64,000 bases of DNA from Clostridium tagluense (lineage in GTDB: Bacteria; Bacillota; Clostridia; Clostridiales; Clostridiaceae), in contig NZ_BHYK01000001.1 in NCBI RefSeq assembly GCF_003865095.1, forward strand, positions 124,001 through 188,000, written 5' to 3'. Under the pieces are notes generated by a model, which did not search any database, was not told the origin of the DNA, and worked only from the letters and a program-made list of their open reading frames with translations. Both the position numbers and the translations under genes were made by a program. Shown piece by piece: positions 8,299-17,518 of this stretch; within the stretch, counting starts at the first letter, position 1, and each line of letters opens with the position of its first letter.

Positions 8299-9330
8299 AT
8301 GCCTACTATAAATATGCTTTCTTCAGCAGATAAAGTCAAAGGCCAAGGTGTAGGATCAGCTTACCTAGAACAAGTAAATTTAGTGAAAAATGGATTAGAT
8401 AAAGAATATAAAGTTGTAACAAATAAGAAAGTAAGAGCTGAAATAATGCATTATCATACTATTGATTTTAAGCATTATTTGAGCATACCTTTTGCTAAAA
8501 AGAAAGGTGTAACAGTGGGCTACGTGCATTTTTTGCCTGAGACTATTGAAGGAAGTATAAAATTACCCAAGTTAATTGAAAAAATATTTTATAAATATAT
8601 TATAAGTTTTTATAACAGGATGGATTATTTAGTTACAGTAAACCCCAATTTTATAACTAAGCTTGAGGCTTACAATATTGACCGAAAAAAAATAACATAT
8701 ATACCTAATTTTGTTTCGGAAGAAAAATTCTATAATCTTTCAACTGAAGATATCTGTATAGCAAAAGAAAAATTAAAAATTGAGAAGGATGCTTTTGTTG
8801 TGCTTGGAGTAGGTCAAATACAAACTCGCAAAGGGGTAATTGATTTTATTGATATTGCAAGAAAAATGCCAGAAGTACAATTCATTTGGGCAGGTGGTTT
8901 TTCTTTTGGTAATATTACAGATGGGTATAAGGAATTAAAAGATCAAATAGAGCATGCACCCAAAAATATTTTATTTACAGGGATAGTTGAAAGAGATTTG
9001 ATGAATGATATATATAATGTATCAAATGTTCTTTTTATGCCGTCTTATAATGAGCTTTTCCCTATGTCAATACTCGAATCAATGAATACTTATACTCCAA
9101 TACTATTAAGGGATTTGGAGTTATATGAGGATATATTATTTGATTATTACTTAAAAGAACATGATAACCAAGGCTTTATTGAGGCTATAGGAAAACTTAA
9201 AAATGATTCAAGTTATTATAAAGAGGCTAAAGAAAAAGCAATAAGAGGGCATAAGTTTTATTCAAGAGAGAATGTTCTGGCTATGTGGAAAGACTTTTAT
9301 AAAAAGGTATATCGAATAAAAGGACGGTAA
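8299..9330 (+). CDS. GT4 glycosyltransferase, probable glucosyl-diacylglycerol glucosyltransferase
   Basis: A 343-residue GT4 enzyme. The start at 8299 is favoured because GGGAGTG lies six bases before it; an in-frame ATG at 8284 would overlap that site. The N-terminus INMLSSADKVKGQGVGSAYLEQ is characteristic of the alpha-diglucosyl-diacylglycerol synthase group. The nucleotide-sugar motif E-x7-E is seen as ELFPMSILE. It should add a second glucose to the glycolipid made by the GT4 encoded at 10395. The two genes flank a flippase-like gene. Confidence 0.75.
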   Translation: MPTINMLSSADKVKGQGVGSAYLEQVNLVKNGLDKEYKVVTNKKVRAEIMHYHTIDFKHYLSIPFAKKKGVTVGYVHFLPETIEGSIKLPKLIEKIFYKYIISFYNRMDYLVTVNPNFITKLEAYNIDRKKITYIPNFVSEEKFYNLSTEDICIAKEKLKIEKDAFVVLGVGQIQTRKGVIDFIDIARKMPEVQFIWAGGFSFGNITDGYKELKDQIEHAPKNILFTGIVERDLMNDIYNVSNVLFMPSYNELFPMSILESMNTYTPILLRDLELYEDILFDYYLKEHDNQGFIEAIGKLKNDSSYYKEAKEKAIRGHKFYSRENVLAMWKDFYKKVYRIKGR

Positions 9331-9334
9331 ATTA

Positions 9335-10324
9335 ATGAAAAATTATAAATTTAACTTTATTTTGGGGATAGCTTCAGGTGTTATATTTATTTTACTTATT
9401 GTTTTCACAAATGGGTGGATGGATTTAATTCATCAAATGAAAAATTTACAAATTGAATGGATAATTGTAGCGGCTATTGCCATGGTATTATATTGGATTT
9501 TTGAAGCTAAAACATTGCAAAGTATTGTACTTTTAATGAAAAAAGACTATAAATTTAAAAAAGCATTTCAAGTTACTATGGTAGGACAATATTTTAATTC
9601 AATTACCCCTTTTGCATCTGGTGGACAGCCAATGCAGCTATATTCACTTACAAAACAAGAATTAGGGGCTGGTAGCGCTGGATCAGCGCTGATGATTAAA
9701 TTTATTATCTATCAATCAGTGCTAACTGTATATTCTTTAGTCCTTATATTTTGGAAGTCTAGCTTCTTCAAAGCTAAAATGAGTAATTTGTTTTATTTAA
9801 TAGCCATAGGATTTACAGTTAATGCTAGCGTAATTATATTTTTAATTATATTTTCAAAATATCGCAAATTAACACATAAATTAATAACAACTTTTTCTAA
9901 GATATTAGAAAAACTTAGATTGGTAAAAGATATATCAAAGTTAGAAATGCATATTAACGACAATTTAGATCAATTTCATGATAATATGGAGATAGTAAAA
10001 CATAGTAAAGCAATGATGGCTAAGGCTGTTATTTATACAATATTACAACTAACAATAATTTTTATTATACCTTATTTTATTTATCTTAGCTTTGGGATGA
10101 GAGGTGCTAGCATAGAAAGTATGATAGCTGGAACTGCGTTTGTAATGATGCTAACAGCGTTTATACCATTACCTGGAGCGGTGGGTGGAGCAGAGGGTGC
10201 TTTCTTCATGTTTTTTAGTTTGTTTTTTGCAACTAATAACATAATGGCTGCTATATTATTATGGAGATTAATTACATTTTACTCCTGTATAATTTTTGGA
10301 TTTTATGCATTTATGAAGAAGTAA
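9335..10324 (+). CDS. Flippase-like integral membrane protein (lysylphosphatidylglycerol synthase TM family)
   Basis: A 329-residue protein with about eight membrane segments. Diagnostic sequences are NSITPFASGGQPMQLYSL near residue 88 and PLPGAVGGAEGAFF near residue 282, the two signature loops of the UPF0104/YbhN family. This family includes the membrane half of MprF, which translocates lipid. Its position between two glycolipid synthases suggests it moves glycolipid across the membrane; that role is inference from context. Confidence 0.8.
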   Translation: MKNYKFNFILGIASGVIFILLIVFTNGWMDLIHQMKNLQIEWIIVAAIAMVLYWIFEAKTLQSIVLLMKKDYKFKKAFQVTMVGQYFNSITPFASGGQPMQLYSLTKQELGAGSAGSALMIKFIIYQSVLTVYSLVLIFWKSSFFKAKMSNLFYLIAIGFTVNASVIIFLIIFSKYRKLTHKLITTFSKILEKLRLVKDISKLEMHINDNLDQFHDNMEIVKHSKAMMAKAVIYTILQLTIIFIIPYFIYLSFGMRGASIESMIAGTAFVMMLTAFIPLPGAVGGAEGAFFMFFSLFFATNNIMAAILLWRLITFYSCIIFGFYAFMKK

Positions 10325-10394
10325 GTACAATTAATAAAAGCATATTAAAAGAAGATTTTTACAAGGAAATTATAGGATTAAAAGGGGGCCGATT

Positions 10395-11579
10395 ATGAAT
10401 ATCGGAATTTTTACTGATGCTTATTATCCACAAGTAAGTGGAGTGGTTACTTCTACTTTTATATTGAAAAATGAGTTAATTAGACTAGGACATAGTGTAA
10501 CCATTATTACAGTTGCACATCCAGATGTAGAAGAGGAAGAAGGTATAATGAGATTGCCTAGCTTACCATTTTTTCTTTTACCAACTCAAAGAGTTGGAAT
10601 GATATATTCACGTAAAATTATGAGTAAAATTAAAAAATTGGATTTAGATATAATACATACACAAACAGAATTTAGTATAGGTATATTTGGAAGAATAGTT
10701 GCTAAAAGATTAGATATTCCTGTAGTGCACACTTATCATACTATGTATGAGGATTATATGCATTATGTATCCAGTGGTATAATGCTTAAGCCCGTTTCAG
10801 AGATTGCAAAGAAGGCAAGTAAACTATACTGCAGGGATTGCAGTGCTATAATAGTGCCCACATTAAAGGTGAAAGATGCATTAGAGAATTACGGGTTATT
10901 AAGACATATAGATGTAATACCCACGGGAGTTGAAATTGAACCTTTCAAAAGAAGTAATTACAATCAAGATCTTATAGAAGATGAAAAAAAATGTTTTGGA
11001 ATAAAGAAAACTGAGCCAGTTGTATTATTTATTGGGCGCCTCGCAAAAGAGAAAAGCGTAGATATAATTATAAATAGTATGAAAGAGCTAGTGGTGAAAA
11101 TACCAAATTGTAAACTGCTGGTTGTAGGTGATGGACCAGAGCGTGAGAATTTAGAAGCTTTAGTTAGATCACTTAATATTGAAAAATCCGTAGTATTTAC
11201 TGGTGAAAAACCTTGGGCAGAAATTGGTAGGTATTATCAAATGGGAGATGTGTTTGTAGGTGCTTCTCTAACTGAAACCCAGGGATTAACCTTTACAGAA
11301 GCTATGGCGGCACAAATTCCTGTGGTAGCTAAGTATGATAAAAATTTAGATGATTTAATTCAAGATAGAATCAACGGAAGAATTTTTTATAAAGATGAAG
11401 ATTTAGCTGGAATATTATTCGAAGTTTTAACGGATAAAAAAGAATGTGACACAATAGTGGAAAATGCTTATAATGGGATAGAGCCGTTATCCTCTAAATG
11501 CTTTGGTGAAAATGTGGAGAAAGTTTACATGGAAGTTGAAAAACAAAATTGTATGTTACAAAATCAAAAGGTAACATAA
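10395..11579 (+). CDS. GT4 glycosyltransferase, probable 1,2-diacylglycerol 3-glucosyltransferase
   Basis: A 394-residue GT4 enzyme behind AAAGGGGG. The N-terminus MNIGIFTDAYYPQVSGVVTS and the VVHTYHTMYEDYMHY motif are typical of alpha-monoglucosyl-diacylglycerol synthases. Further motifs are GRLAKEKSVD for donor binding and ETQGLTFTEAMA, the E-x7-E motif. It would transfer glucose from UDP-glucose to diacylglycerol at the cytoplasmic membrane. It is the last gene of the cassette before the tRNA. Confidence 0.8.
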   Translation: MNIGIFTDAYYPQVSGVVTSTFILKNELIRLGHSVTIITVAHPDVEEEEGIMRLPSLPFFLLPTQRVGMIYSRKIMSKIKKLDLDIIHTQTEFSIGIFGRIVAKRLDIPVVHTYHTMYEDYMHYVSSGIMLKPVSEIAKKASKLYCRDCSAIIVPTLKVKDALENYGLLRHIDVIPTGVEIEPFKRSNYNQDLIEDEKKCFGIKKTEPVVLFIGRLAKEKSVDIIINSMKELVVKIPNCKLLVVGDGPERENLEALVRSLNIEKSVVFTGEKPWAEIGRYYQMGDVFVGASLTETQGLTFTEAMAAQIPVVAKYDKNLDDLIQDRINGRIFYKDEDLAGILFEVLTDKKECDTIVENAYNGIEPLSSKCFGENVEKVYMEVEKQNCMLQNQKVT

Positions 11580-11737
11580 TCAATTTATAAATAATAGAGC
11601 TGCTTTATGCATGAGATTCATTAGTGGTATGGCAGCTTAATAATTTTATAAATAAATGTTTCTAAAATACTATTTTTGTAATATAATAGATTTAAAAATG
11701 GTTTTAATTAAACATTTAAAAAATCGTTTTAATATGC

Positions 11738-11814
11738 GGGGATGTAGCTCAGTTTGGGAGAGTACTTGGATGGCATTCAAGGGGTCGTGGGTTCGAGCCC
11801 CATCATCTCCACCA
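11738..11814 (+). tRNA. tRNA-Ala, anticodon GGC
   Basis: A complete 77-base cloverleaf with encoded CCA. The acceptor stem GGGGATG/CATCTCC has one G-U pair, the D stem is GCTC/GAGT, the anticodon stem CTTGG/TCAAG carries loop ATGGCAT (anticodon GGC for codon GCC), and the T arm is GTGGG-TTCGAGC-CCCAT. The D loop has one extra T and several stem pairs are G-U wobbles, but all arms still fold. A weak promoter-like -10 TATAAT lies at 11692. Confidence 0.92.
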
Positions 11815-11986
11815 AAAAAAATCTACCTATGGTGTTTGGCAAGATTATGACATCCTAACAAATAAAAAAATATTTGATGATATAAGTTTATAAAACTATA
11901 TTATCAGATATTTTTTTATATTTATTCTATAATATTTGTTTTTTTGGTACAATGAGATAAATACAAAAGAAATGGAGAGAATGAAA

Positions 11987-13231
11987 ATGAAAATACTTTA
12001 TTATGATTGTTTTTCAGGTATTAGCGGAGATATGAATTTAGGAGCATTGATAGACTTAGGTGTAGATGAGAAATATTTAATAGAGGAATTAGATAAGCTA
12101 AGGCTAGATGGATATGAAATAAAAGTATCAAGAGGTATTAGAAAAGGCATAGATGGTACTAAGGTAGATGTAATGCTACAAGAGCATAATCATGAGCATT
12201 CTCATGATGGAAATGAAGATGGACACTCTCATGGACATATGAATCATAATCATCATGACCATCGAAATCTTAAAGATATTGAGAAAATTATAGATTGCAG
12301 TGAATTAAGTTCTAATGTCAAAGAGTTAAGCAAGAAAATGTTTATGAAGGTTGCAGAGGCTGAAGCAAAGGTTCATGGAAAACCATTATATGAAGTTCAT
12401 TTCCATGAGGTAGGCGCAATAGATTCTATTGTAGACATAGTAGGAGCAGCTATCTGCATAAGTCATTTAAATGTTGATAAAATAATGAGTTCTTCCATAG
12501 AGCTTGGTGGTGGGTTTGTTAAATGTGCTCATGGAATTATACCAGTACCAGCACCTGCTACTGTAGAAATTTTAAAGGGAATACCAGTAAAACTTGGAGT
12601 TGTACCCTTTGAAACTACCACACCTACTGGTGCTGCAATTCTTGCGGTTAATGTTTGTGAATTTAAAGATAATAATAATTTTATTGTAAATAAAATCGGC
12701 TATGGTATAGGTAACAGAGATACTGAAATTCCTAATGTACTAAGAGTAATGCTCGTAGAAGAGAATAATTTATCGGATAATTATAAGGTAGAAAATGAAG
12801 ATAAGGTATTTGAAGAAATTGTGGAATGCAATATAGATGATATGAATCCAGAGTTATATGAGTACATTATTGATAAGCTTTTTAATGAGGGTGCTTTGGA
12901 TGTATATTTAATTCCAATTATAATGAAAAAGGGCAGACCAGGTGTGAAAATAAGCGTTTTATGCCAGGCAGCTAAATTAGAAAAGATGAAAGAAGTCTTA
13001 TTTAGAGAAACTACTACCTTTGGGGTAAGAAGTTTTAAGGTAGATAAAACTATGCTACAAAGAGAATTTGTTAAAGTTAACACAAGTTATGGTGAAATTA
13101 CTCTTAAAGAAGCTTACTACAAAGGTGAAAAGATAAAAAGCAAGTTAGAATATGAGGAGTGTAAAAAAATAGCTGAAGATAGGGGAATATCCTTAAGAGA
13201 AGTATATGAAAATTTAACAAATGAAATCTAA
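11987..13231 (+). CDS. larC: LarC, nickel insertion protein of the nickel-pincer cofactor pathway
   Basis: A 414-residue protein. I start at ATG 11987, seven bases after GGAGAG, giving the family N-terminus MKILYYDCFSGISGDM. A His-rich loop (residues about 65-95, many HNHEHSH-type repeats) is suited to binding Ni2+. Later motifs are HFHEVGAIDSIVDI and PVPAPATVEILKG, then TTTPTGAAIL. LarC uses CTP hydrolysis to insert nickel into the dithio-pyridinium mononucleotide made by LarB and LarE. A single full-length ORF encodes it, so no programmed frameshift of the larC1/larC2 kind is present. Confidence 0.93.
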   Translation: MKILYYDCFSGISGDMNLGALIDLGVDEKYLIEELDKLRLDGYEIKVSRGIRKGIDGTKVDVMLQEHNHEHSHDGNEDGHSHGHMNHNHHDHRNLKDIEKIIDCSELSSNVKELSKKMFMKVAEAEAKVHGKPLYEVHFHEVGAIDSIVDIVGAAICISHLNVDKIMSSSIELGGGFVKCAHGIIPVPAPATVEILKGIPVKLGVVPFETTTPTGAAILAVNVCEFKDNNNFIVNKIGYGIGNRDTEIPNVLRVMLVEENNLSDNYKVENEDKVFEEIVECNIDDMNPELYEYIIDKLFNEGALDVYLIPIIMKKGRPGVKISVLCQAAKLEKMKEVLFRETTTFGVRSFKVDKTMLQREFVKVNTSYGEITLKEAYYKGEKIKSKLEYEECKKIAEDRGISLREVYENLTNEI

Positions 13232-13270
13232 GATTACTAAATAATAAGATGCAATGTCCATTTTAAAATA

Positions 13271-13510
13271 AACTCTTTTTTCTCAGAGGATGCTAACAAA
13301 AGTATATATTGCGCAGAATGCATTTGAACAAACCATAGTAATTCTTAATTTATTTTATTTTCAGATGCGTTAAGAAAAACACATGTTTGAGCAAAGCGAG
13401 TTTGTGTTTTTTAGCAGCTGTAAATAAAATAAATTTTAGAATTACTTGGTGAAGTGAAAGCATTCCAGCAATATATACTTTTTGTTAGAGCATCCTTTAA
13501 GAAAAAAGTT
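13271..13510. repeat. 240-bp foldback palindrome (MITE-like) between larC and larE
   Basis: The two halves of this interval are imperfect reverse complements over almost their full length, with the centre near 13390. Matching blocks on the two arms include GGATGCT, AACAAAA, GTATATATTGC, GAATGC, AGTAATTCT, AATTTATTTTATTT and the inner AAACACA. No ORF is contained. It fills nearly the whole gap between larC and larE and ends about 30 bases before larE, so a larC-larE transcript would carry one very long hairpin. A non-autonomous foldback element is the simplest reading. Confidence 0.75.
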
Positions 13511-13541
13511 CTTATTCTACACATAATATTGGAGGCAAAGT

Positions 13542-14327
13542 ATGTTAAAACAAAAATATGATAATTTAATAAGTTACTTAAAAAATCTTGGCAGTGTTGC
13601 CGTTGCATTTTCAGGAGGGGTGGATAGTACTCTATTATTGAAAGTTTGCAGTGATGTACTTAAGGAGAATGTGTTAGCAATTATGGTAATAGCTCCTTAT
13701 ACGCCTAAATGGGAAGTTGAAGAAGCTAAAGTTTTGCTAAAACAGTTTGGAGTTAAATATAAATTTATTGAAGTGGAAATGATAGATGAAATAAAATTTA
13801 GCCCAAGAGATAGATGCTATATTTGCAAAAATGCTATTTTTACTAAAATAAAAGAAGAAGCCAGTGCCCAGGGAATATATAATATTTTAGATGGAACTAA
13901 TTTTGATGATACTAAAGATTATAGGCCAGGACTCAAGGCTTTAAAGGAATTAAATATAATAAGTCCACTTTTGGCAAATGAATTTACGAAAGCTGATATA
14001 AGAACCTTATCTAAAGAACTTAACCTGCAAACTTGGAATAAGCCTGCTTATGCATGCCTTTTGTCAAGAATACCTTATGGGCAAGAAGTAATTTTGGCAG
14101 AACTTCAAAGAATAGAAGCTGCTGAGGTATATTTAATGGGACTAGGCTTTAGTGGGGTTAGAGTTAGAAGCCATGTAGATTTAGCAAGAATTGAATTGCC
14201 AAAGAAGTATTTTGACAAGATTCTAAATCAAAAAATCTTAGAGGAAATCTCAATGAAACTTAAGGAACTTGGATTTAAATATGTAACATTAGACCTAGAA
14301 GGATACAAAATGGGAAGCTTAAATTAA
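13542..14327 (+). CDS. larE: LarE, ATP-dependent sulfur transferase of the nickel-pincer cofactor pathway
   Basis: A 261-residue PP-loop enzyme behind TTGGAGGC. The P-loop VAFSGGVDSTLLLKV is near residue 22. A Cys pair RCYICK lies in the middle, and the sequence YACLLSRIPYG carries the conserved Cys of the catalytic region, which in the sacrificial LarE type donates its own sulfur. It activates and thiolates the LarB product. The gene sits just after the foldback element and 15 bases before larB. Confidence 0.92.
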   Translation: MLKQKYDNLISYLKNLGSVAVAFSGGVDSTLLLKVCSDVLKENVLAIMVIAPYTPKWEVEEAKVLLKQFGVKYKFIEVEMIDEIKFSPRDRCYICKNAIFTKIKEEASAQGIYNILDGTNFDDTKDYRPGLKALKELNIISPLLANEFTKADIRTLSKELNLQTWNKPAYACLLSRIPYGQEVILAELQRIEAAEVYLMGLGFSGVRVRSHVDLARIELPKKYFDKILNQKILEEISMKLKELGFKYVTLDLEGYKMGSLN

Positions 14328-14342
14328 AAAGGTGGGGAATAT

Positions 14343-15089
14343 ATGAATTCAGAACAAACCAAAGAATTTTTGAGGTCCATAAAAAGTGGTGATATATCTA
14401 TTGAAGATGGTGTAGACAAATTAAAAGATTTGTCCTATTCAGATTTAGGATTTGCAAAAATAGATAATCATAGAGAGCTTAGAGTTGGTTACCCAGAGGT
14501 TATATATTGTGAAGGGAAAACTGTAGAGCAGATAAAGGGCATAGTTAGTGTAATGCTTACTAAGGATATAAATATTCTTGGCACAAGGGCATCGCAGTTA
14601 ATGTATGAAGGAGTAAAAGAAATATGTGATGGTGCAGAGTACAACCAGCTTGCAAGAACAATTGTAATTAAAAAGAAGGAAGTAGAAATTTCAAGTTCTT
14701 ATATTGCATTAGTAACAGGAGGAACCTCTGATATACCAGTAGCGGAAGAAGCAGCTATTACAGCTGAAATTTTTGGAAATAAAGTTGAAAGAATTTATGA
14801 TGTAGGGGTAGCTGGTATTCATAGGCTTTTTGAAAATCTAGATGTTATAAGAGGTGCTAGGGTAGTTATTACTGTAGCAGGTATGGAAGGTGCTTTAACT
14901 AGTGTAGTAGGAGGCCTTGTGGATAAACCAGTTATAGCTGTTCCAACCAGCGTAGGCTATGGAGCTAGTTTTAGTGGCCTTGCTGCACTATTATCCATGT
15001 TGAATAGTTGTTCTAGTGGAGTTAGTGTTGTTAATATTGATAACGGCTTTGGGGCCGGATATTTAGCTAGTATTATTAATAAACTATAA
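14343..15089 (+). CDS. larB: LarB, pyridinium-3,5-bisdicarboxylate mononucleotide synthase
   Basis: A 248-residue member of the PurE/AIR-carboxylase superfamily. The C-terminal half carries VTGGTSDIPVAEEAAIT, then GVAGIHRLF, VVITVAGMEGALTSVVGGL and KPVIAVPTSVGYGAS, as expected for LarB. It carboxylates and hydrolyses nicotinic acid adenine dinucleotide, the first step of the pathway. It is the last gene of the larC-larE-larB group and is followed by a bidirectional terminator. No larA is in the window. Confidence 0.93.
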   Translation: MNSEQTKEFLRSIKSGDISIEDGVDKLKDLSYSDLGFAKIDNHRELRVGYPEVIYCEGKTVEQIKGIVSVMLTKDINILGTRASQLMYEGVKEICDGAEYNQLARTIVIKKKEVEISSSYIALVTGGTSDIPVAEEAAITAEIFGNKVERIYDVGVAGIHRLFENLDVIRGARVVITVAGMEGALTSVVGGLVDKPVIAVPTSVGYGASFSGLAALLSMLNSCSSGVSVVNIDNGFGAGYLASIINKL

Positions 15090-15134
15090 GATAAATGTTG
15101 GGTATTTTACATGCACAGCATTTATAAATTGCTC

Positions 15135-15162
15135 AAAAAAGTAGCTGATTAGCTACTTTTTT
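15135..15162. terminator. Bidirectional terminator between larB and the minus-strand GT4 gene
   Basis: Perfect 12-base arms (15135-15146 and 15151-15162) with a 4-base loop are flanked by A and T runs, so the hairpin ends transcription from both larB and the convergent glycosyltransferase gene. Confidence 0.9.
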
Positions 15163-16295
15163 TATTGTGATGGAGAATTAGCATTATAAACACTCTCATA
15201 AGCCTTAAGAGTATTAATTGCAGTATTTTCCCAAGAAAATTCACTTGCTCTTTTTATTGCTTTATAACTCAATTCTTCTCTTAATTTATCGTTACTTAGC
15301 AAGTTGCCCATAGCTGAAGATATTTCTGAGATACTATAGGGATTTATTAAAATCCCACCATCGCCAACTACCTCTGGAATAGAGGTAAGGTTAGATGCTA
15401 TTACAGGAGCGCCACAATTCATTGCCTCCAGTGGAGGGAGTCCAAAGCCTTCGTAAAAAGAAGGATATACAAAGGCATCACAAGAATTATAGAAAATAGG
15501 CAAATGTTCTTCTGGTACAAAACCAGTAAAAATAACATGAGAGTCTATTTTTAATTCATTTGTAAGCTTTAGAAGCCTTTGGCTGGAGTCTTTATAGCCA
15601 CCTACAATAACTAAATTATAATTTTTGTTTAAGTCTTTATATATTTTAGAAAAAGCAGACAAGATAGAAGCTACATTCTTTCTTTCGCTAAAACCACCTA
15701 AATAAAGTATGAAAGGATCTGCTAAATTATACATATCCTTTAGGAAATTCCTACAGAAGACTTTATCTAAAGGGGTATATTTTTTATCTGCAGCTAGTGG
15801 AGTTACAAAAATCTTGTTTTCATCTATAGGAAAAAATTTAAGAATATCCCGCTTTGAAAATTCTGACACAGTTATTATTCCATCAGAACCCCCTATGATT
15901 AGAGGCATCTCTTTTAGAAATTTTAGCAAATAGCCTTTTCCAACAGTTTCTGGCATAAGGTATGGAATTAAATCATGTATAGTGATTATTTTCTTACAAT
16001 ATATTTCCTCAGAAAAACCTATTCCATTTTGTGGCATATGATATATGTCTATTTTTTCCTTTGATAAGTTGGCTGGAAAATATTGATCCTCAAAGAATCT
16101 CTGATGTTTTTTAGAGGTCATTATTATTTTGCAGTTTTCTTTTTTTATACTTTCATAATTATTACCTGACCAATAAATATTGTAGTTATTTATAGAATCT
16201 ATGTTAATTAAATTTTTAAGTACATTTTCTGTATAAGTTCCTATACCAGTGCCACTATAGAAATTGATACCTCTAGCATCAATTCCAATCCTCAT
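15162..16295 (-). CDS. Spore-coat-associated GT4 glycosyltransferase 1
   Basis: A 377-residue GT4 enzyme. I take the ATG at 16295 behind GAGGAG, not the in-frame GTG nine bases upstream that overlaps the ribosome site. Motifs: [21 protein letters not shown] at the N-terminus, [20 protein letters not shown] for donor binding and [14 protein letters not shown] for the retaining GT4 active site. It is a close paralogue of the enzyme at 19804-20931. Its gene diverges from a CotS gene, which ties it to sugar modification of the spore surface; acceptor and donor are unknown. Confidence 0.82.
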   Translation of the reverse strand: MRIGIDARGINFYSGTGIGTYTENVLKNLINIDSINNYNIYWSGNNYESIKKENCKIIMTSKKHQRFFEDQYFPANLSKEKIDIYHMPQNGIGFSEEIYCKKIITIHDLIPYLMPETVGKGYLLKFLKEMPLIIGGSDGIITVSEFSKRDILKFFPIDENKIFVTPLAADKKYTPLDKVFCRNFLKDMYNLADPFILYLGGFSERKNVASILSAFSKIYKDLNKNYNLVIVGGYKDSSQRLLKLTNELKIDSHVIFTGFVPEEHLPIFYNSCDAFVYPSFYEGFGLPPLEAMNCGAPVIASNLTSIPEVVGDGGILINPYSISEISSAMGNLLSNDKLREELSYKAIKRASEFSWENTAINTLKAYESVYNANSPSQ

Positions 16296-16345
16296 AGTAT
16301 TCACTCCTCAAAATTATTAGAAAAACCCTGTATTCATAATTAAAT

Positions 16346-16362
16346 TATCACCTGGGGTGATA
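16346..16362. promoter_or_regulatory. Perfect 7-bp dyad in the GT4/cotS divergent region
   Basis: TATCACC-TGG-GGTGATA is a perfect inverted repeat located between divergent spore-coat genes. Its CACC-N3-GGTGAT core recurs in the intergenic motifs at 3835, 55579 and, with N4, at 62547. It could be an operator or a small stem-loop. Confidence 0.4.
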
Positions 16363-16446
16363 TTAAAAATCCTATTTAAAAGATAATATATATTAATATA
16401 TTATTTCAACTTAAAAAGTGTGCTATTTGCATGAATATAATTGTGC

Positions 16447-16474
16447 ACAAATTATTTAGTGTGTTCATATACTA
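16447..16474 (+). promoter_or_regulatory. Sigma-K-type promoter for the CotS gene
   Basis: ACA at 16447-16449, a 16-base spacer, then CATATACTA at 16466-16474, which fits the mother-cell sigma-K pattern (AC, 16-17 bases, CATANNNTA). It lies 30 bases before the proposed TTG start. The match fits late mother-cell expression of a coat gene. Confidence 0.6.
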
Positions 16475-16503
16475 CAATAGAACAATACTTTGGAGGCAGG
16501 CAT

Positions 16504-17514
16504 TTGGAAATTCAGGAATTAAAGGATTTAGTAAAAGACAATTATTCTCTTTGTATTAATGATATAGAGAAAATAAAAAATGTTTACAGAATAGAAACTG
16601 AAAATAAGATGTATTGCTTGAAAATCATTAATTATGACTTTAAGCATTTTTTATTTATTATTGGTGCAATAAAACATTTACAAGGCAATGGTTTTCAAAA
16701 AATACCTCAAATTATTGAGACTAATGATAGCAAAGAGTATATTGGCTTTGAAAAAAAATATGCTTATTTAACACCTTGGTTAAACGCAAGGGAATGCAAT
16801 TATGATAATCCAGTAGAAATAAAATTATGTACCTCAAAGCTTGCGCAGTTGCATAAAAAAAGTTTAAATTTCAAAGTCACACCTGACATGAAACCAAGGA
16901 TAGGATGGCTTAAATGGATAGAAACTTTTAAAACTAGACAAAAAGAAATATTAGATTTCAAAAGAAGAATAAATGAAAAAGAGTGCATTACGGAATTTGA
17001 TAAAAATTATTTAATAATAATGGAGGAAGAATTAGCACGGAGTAGTAGGGCCATCTATAATTTATGCAAAAGTGAATATATAGATAAAATGAAAGAGGAA
17101 ATTAAACATAGGGGATTTTGCCACCATGATTATGCTCATCATAACGTGTTAATAGAAAAAAATGGAGGCGTCAACATTATCGATTTTGATTATTGTATCT
17201 TAGACACTCATTTACATGATTTAAGTAGCCTGCTTATAAGAAGAATGAAAAATGGCAAATGGAGCCTGGAAAATGCACTTTTTATAATGGATGAGTATAA
17301 TGCTACAAATTCAATATATAAAAGTGACATAGATGTAATGGCAGCATTTATGGAATTTCCTCAGGAATATTGGCAAACAGGAATTCAGTATTATTGGGAG
17401 AAAAAGGACTGGGGAGAAGAATTTTTCTTAAAGAAACTTGAAAAGATTAATGAAGATAGGATGGATAGGCAAATTTTTATTGAAAAATTAAGAAAAATAA
17501 ATTATGGGAGGTAG
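16504..17514 (+). CDS. cotS: CotS-family spore coat protein, kinase fold, copy 1
   Basis: A 336-residue protein of the aminoglycoside-phosphotransferase-like kinase fold. A TTG start at 16504 is chosen because GGAGG lies seven bases before it. The catalytic loop H207-H-D209-Y-A-H-H-N214 follows the H-x-D-x4-N pattern, and D227-F-D229-Y supplies the metal-binding motif, so the active site looks complete. CotS proteins sit in the spore coat of bacilli and clostridia; the phosphorylated substrate is not established. It diverges from a GT4 gene and is followed after 4 bases by the coiled-coil gene. Confidence 0.85.
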   Translation: MEIQELKDLVKDNYSLCINDIEKIKNVYRIETENKMYCLKIINYDFKHFLFIIGAIKHLQGNGFQKIPQIIETNDSKEYIGFEKKYAYLTPWLNARECNYDNPVEIKLCTSKLAQLHKKSLNFKVTPDMKPRIGWLKWIETFKTRQKEILDFKRRINEKECITEFDKNYLIIMEEELARSSRAIYNLCKSEYIDKMKEEIKHRGFCHHDYAHHNVLIEKNGGVNIIDFDYCILDTHLHDLSSLLIRRMKNGKWSLENALFIMDEYNATNSIYKSDIDVMAAFMEFPQEYWQTGIQYYWEKKDWGEEFFLKKLEKINEDRMDRQIFIEKLRKINYGR

Positions 17515-17518
17515 TATT

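Noticed and set aside
11656-11850. ORF of 64 codons across the tRNA-Ala gene
   Set aside because: It overlaps a complete tRNA and has no ribosome site; the translation simply reads through the tRNA.
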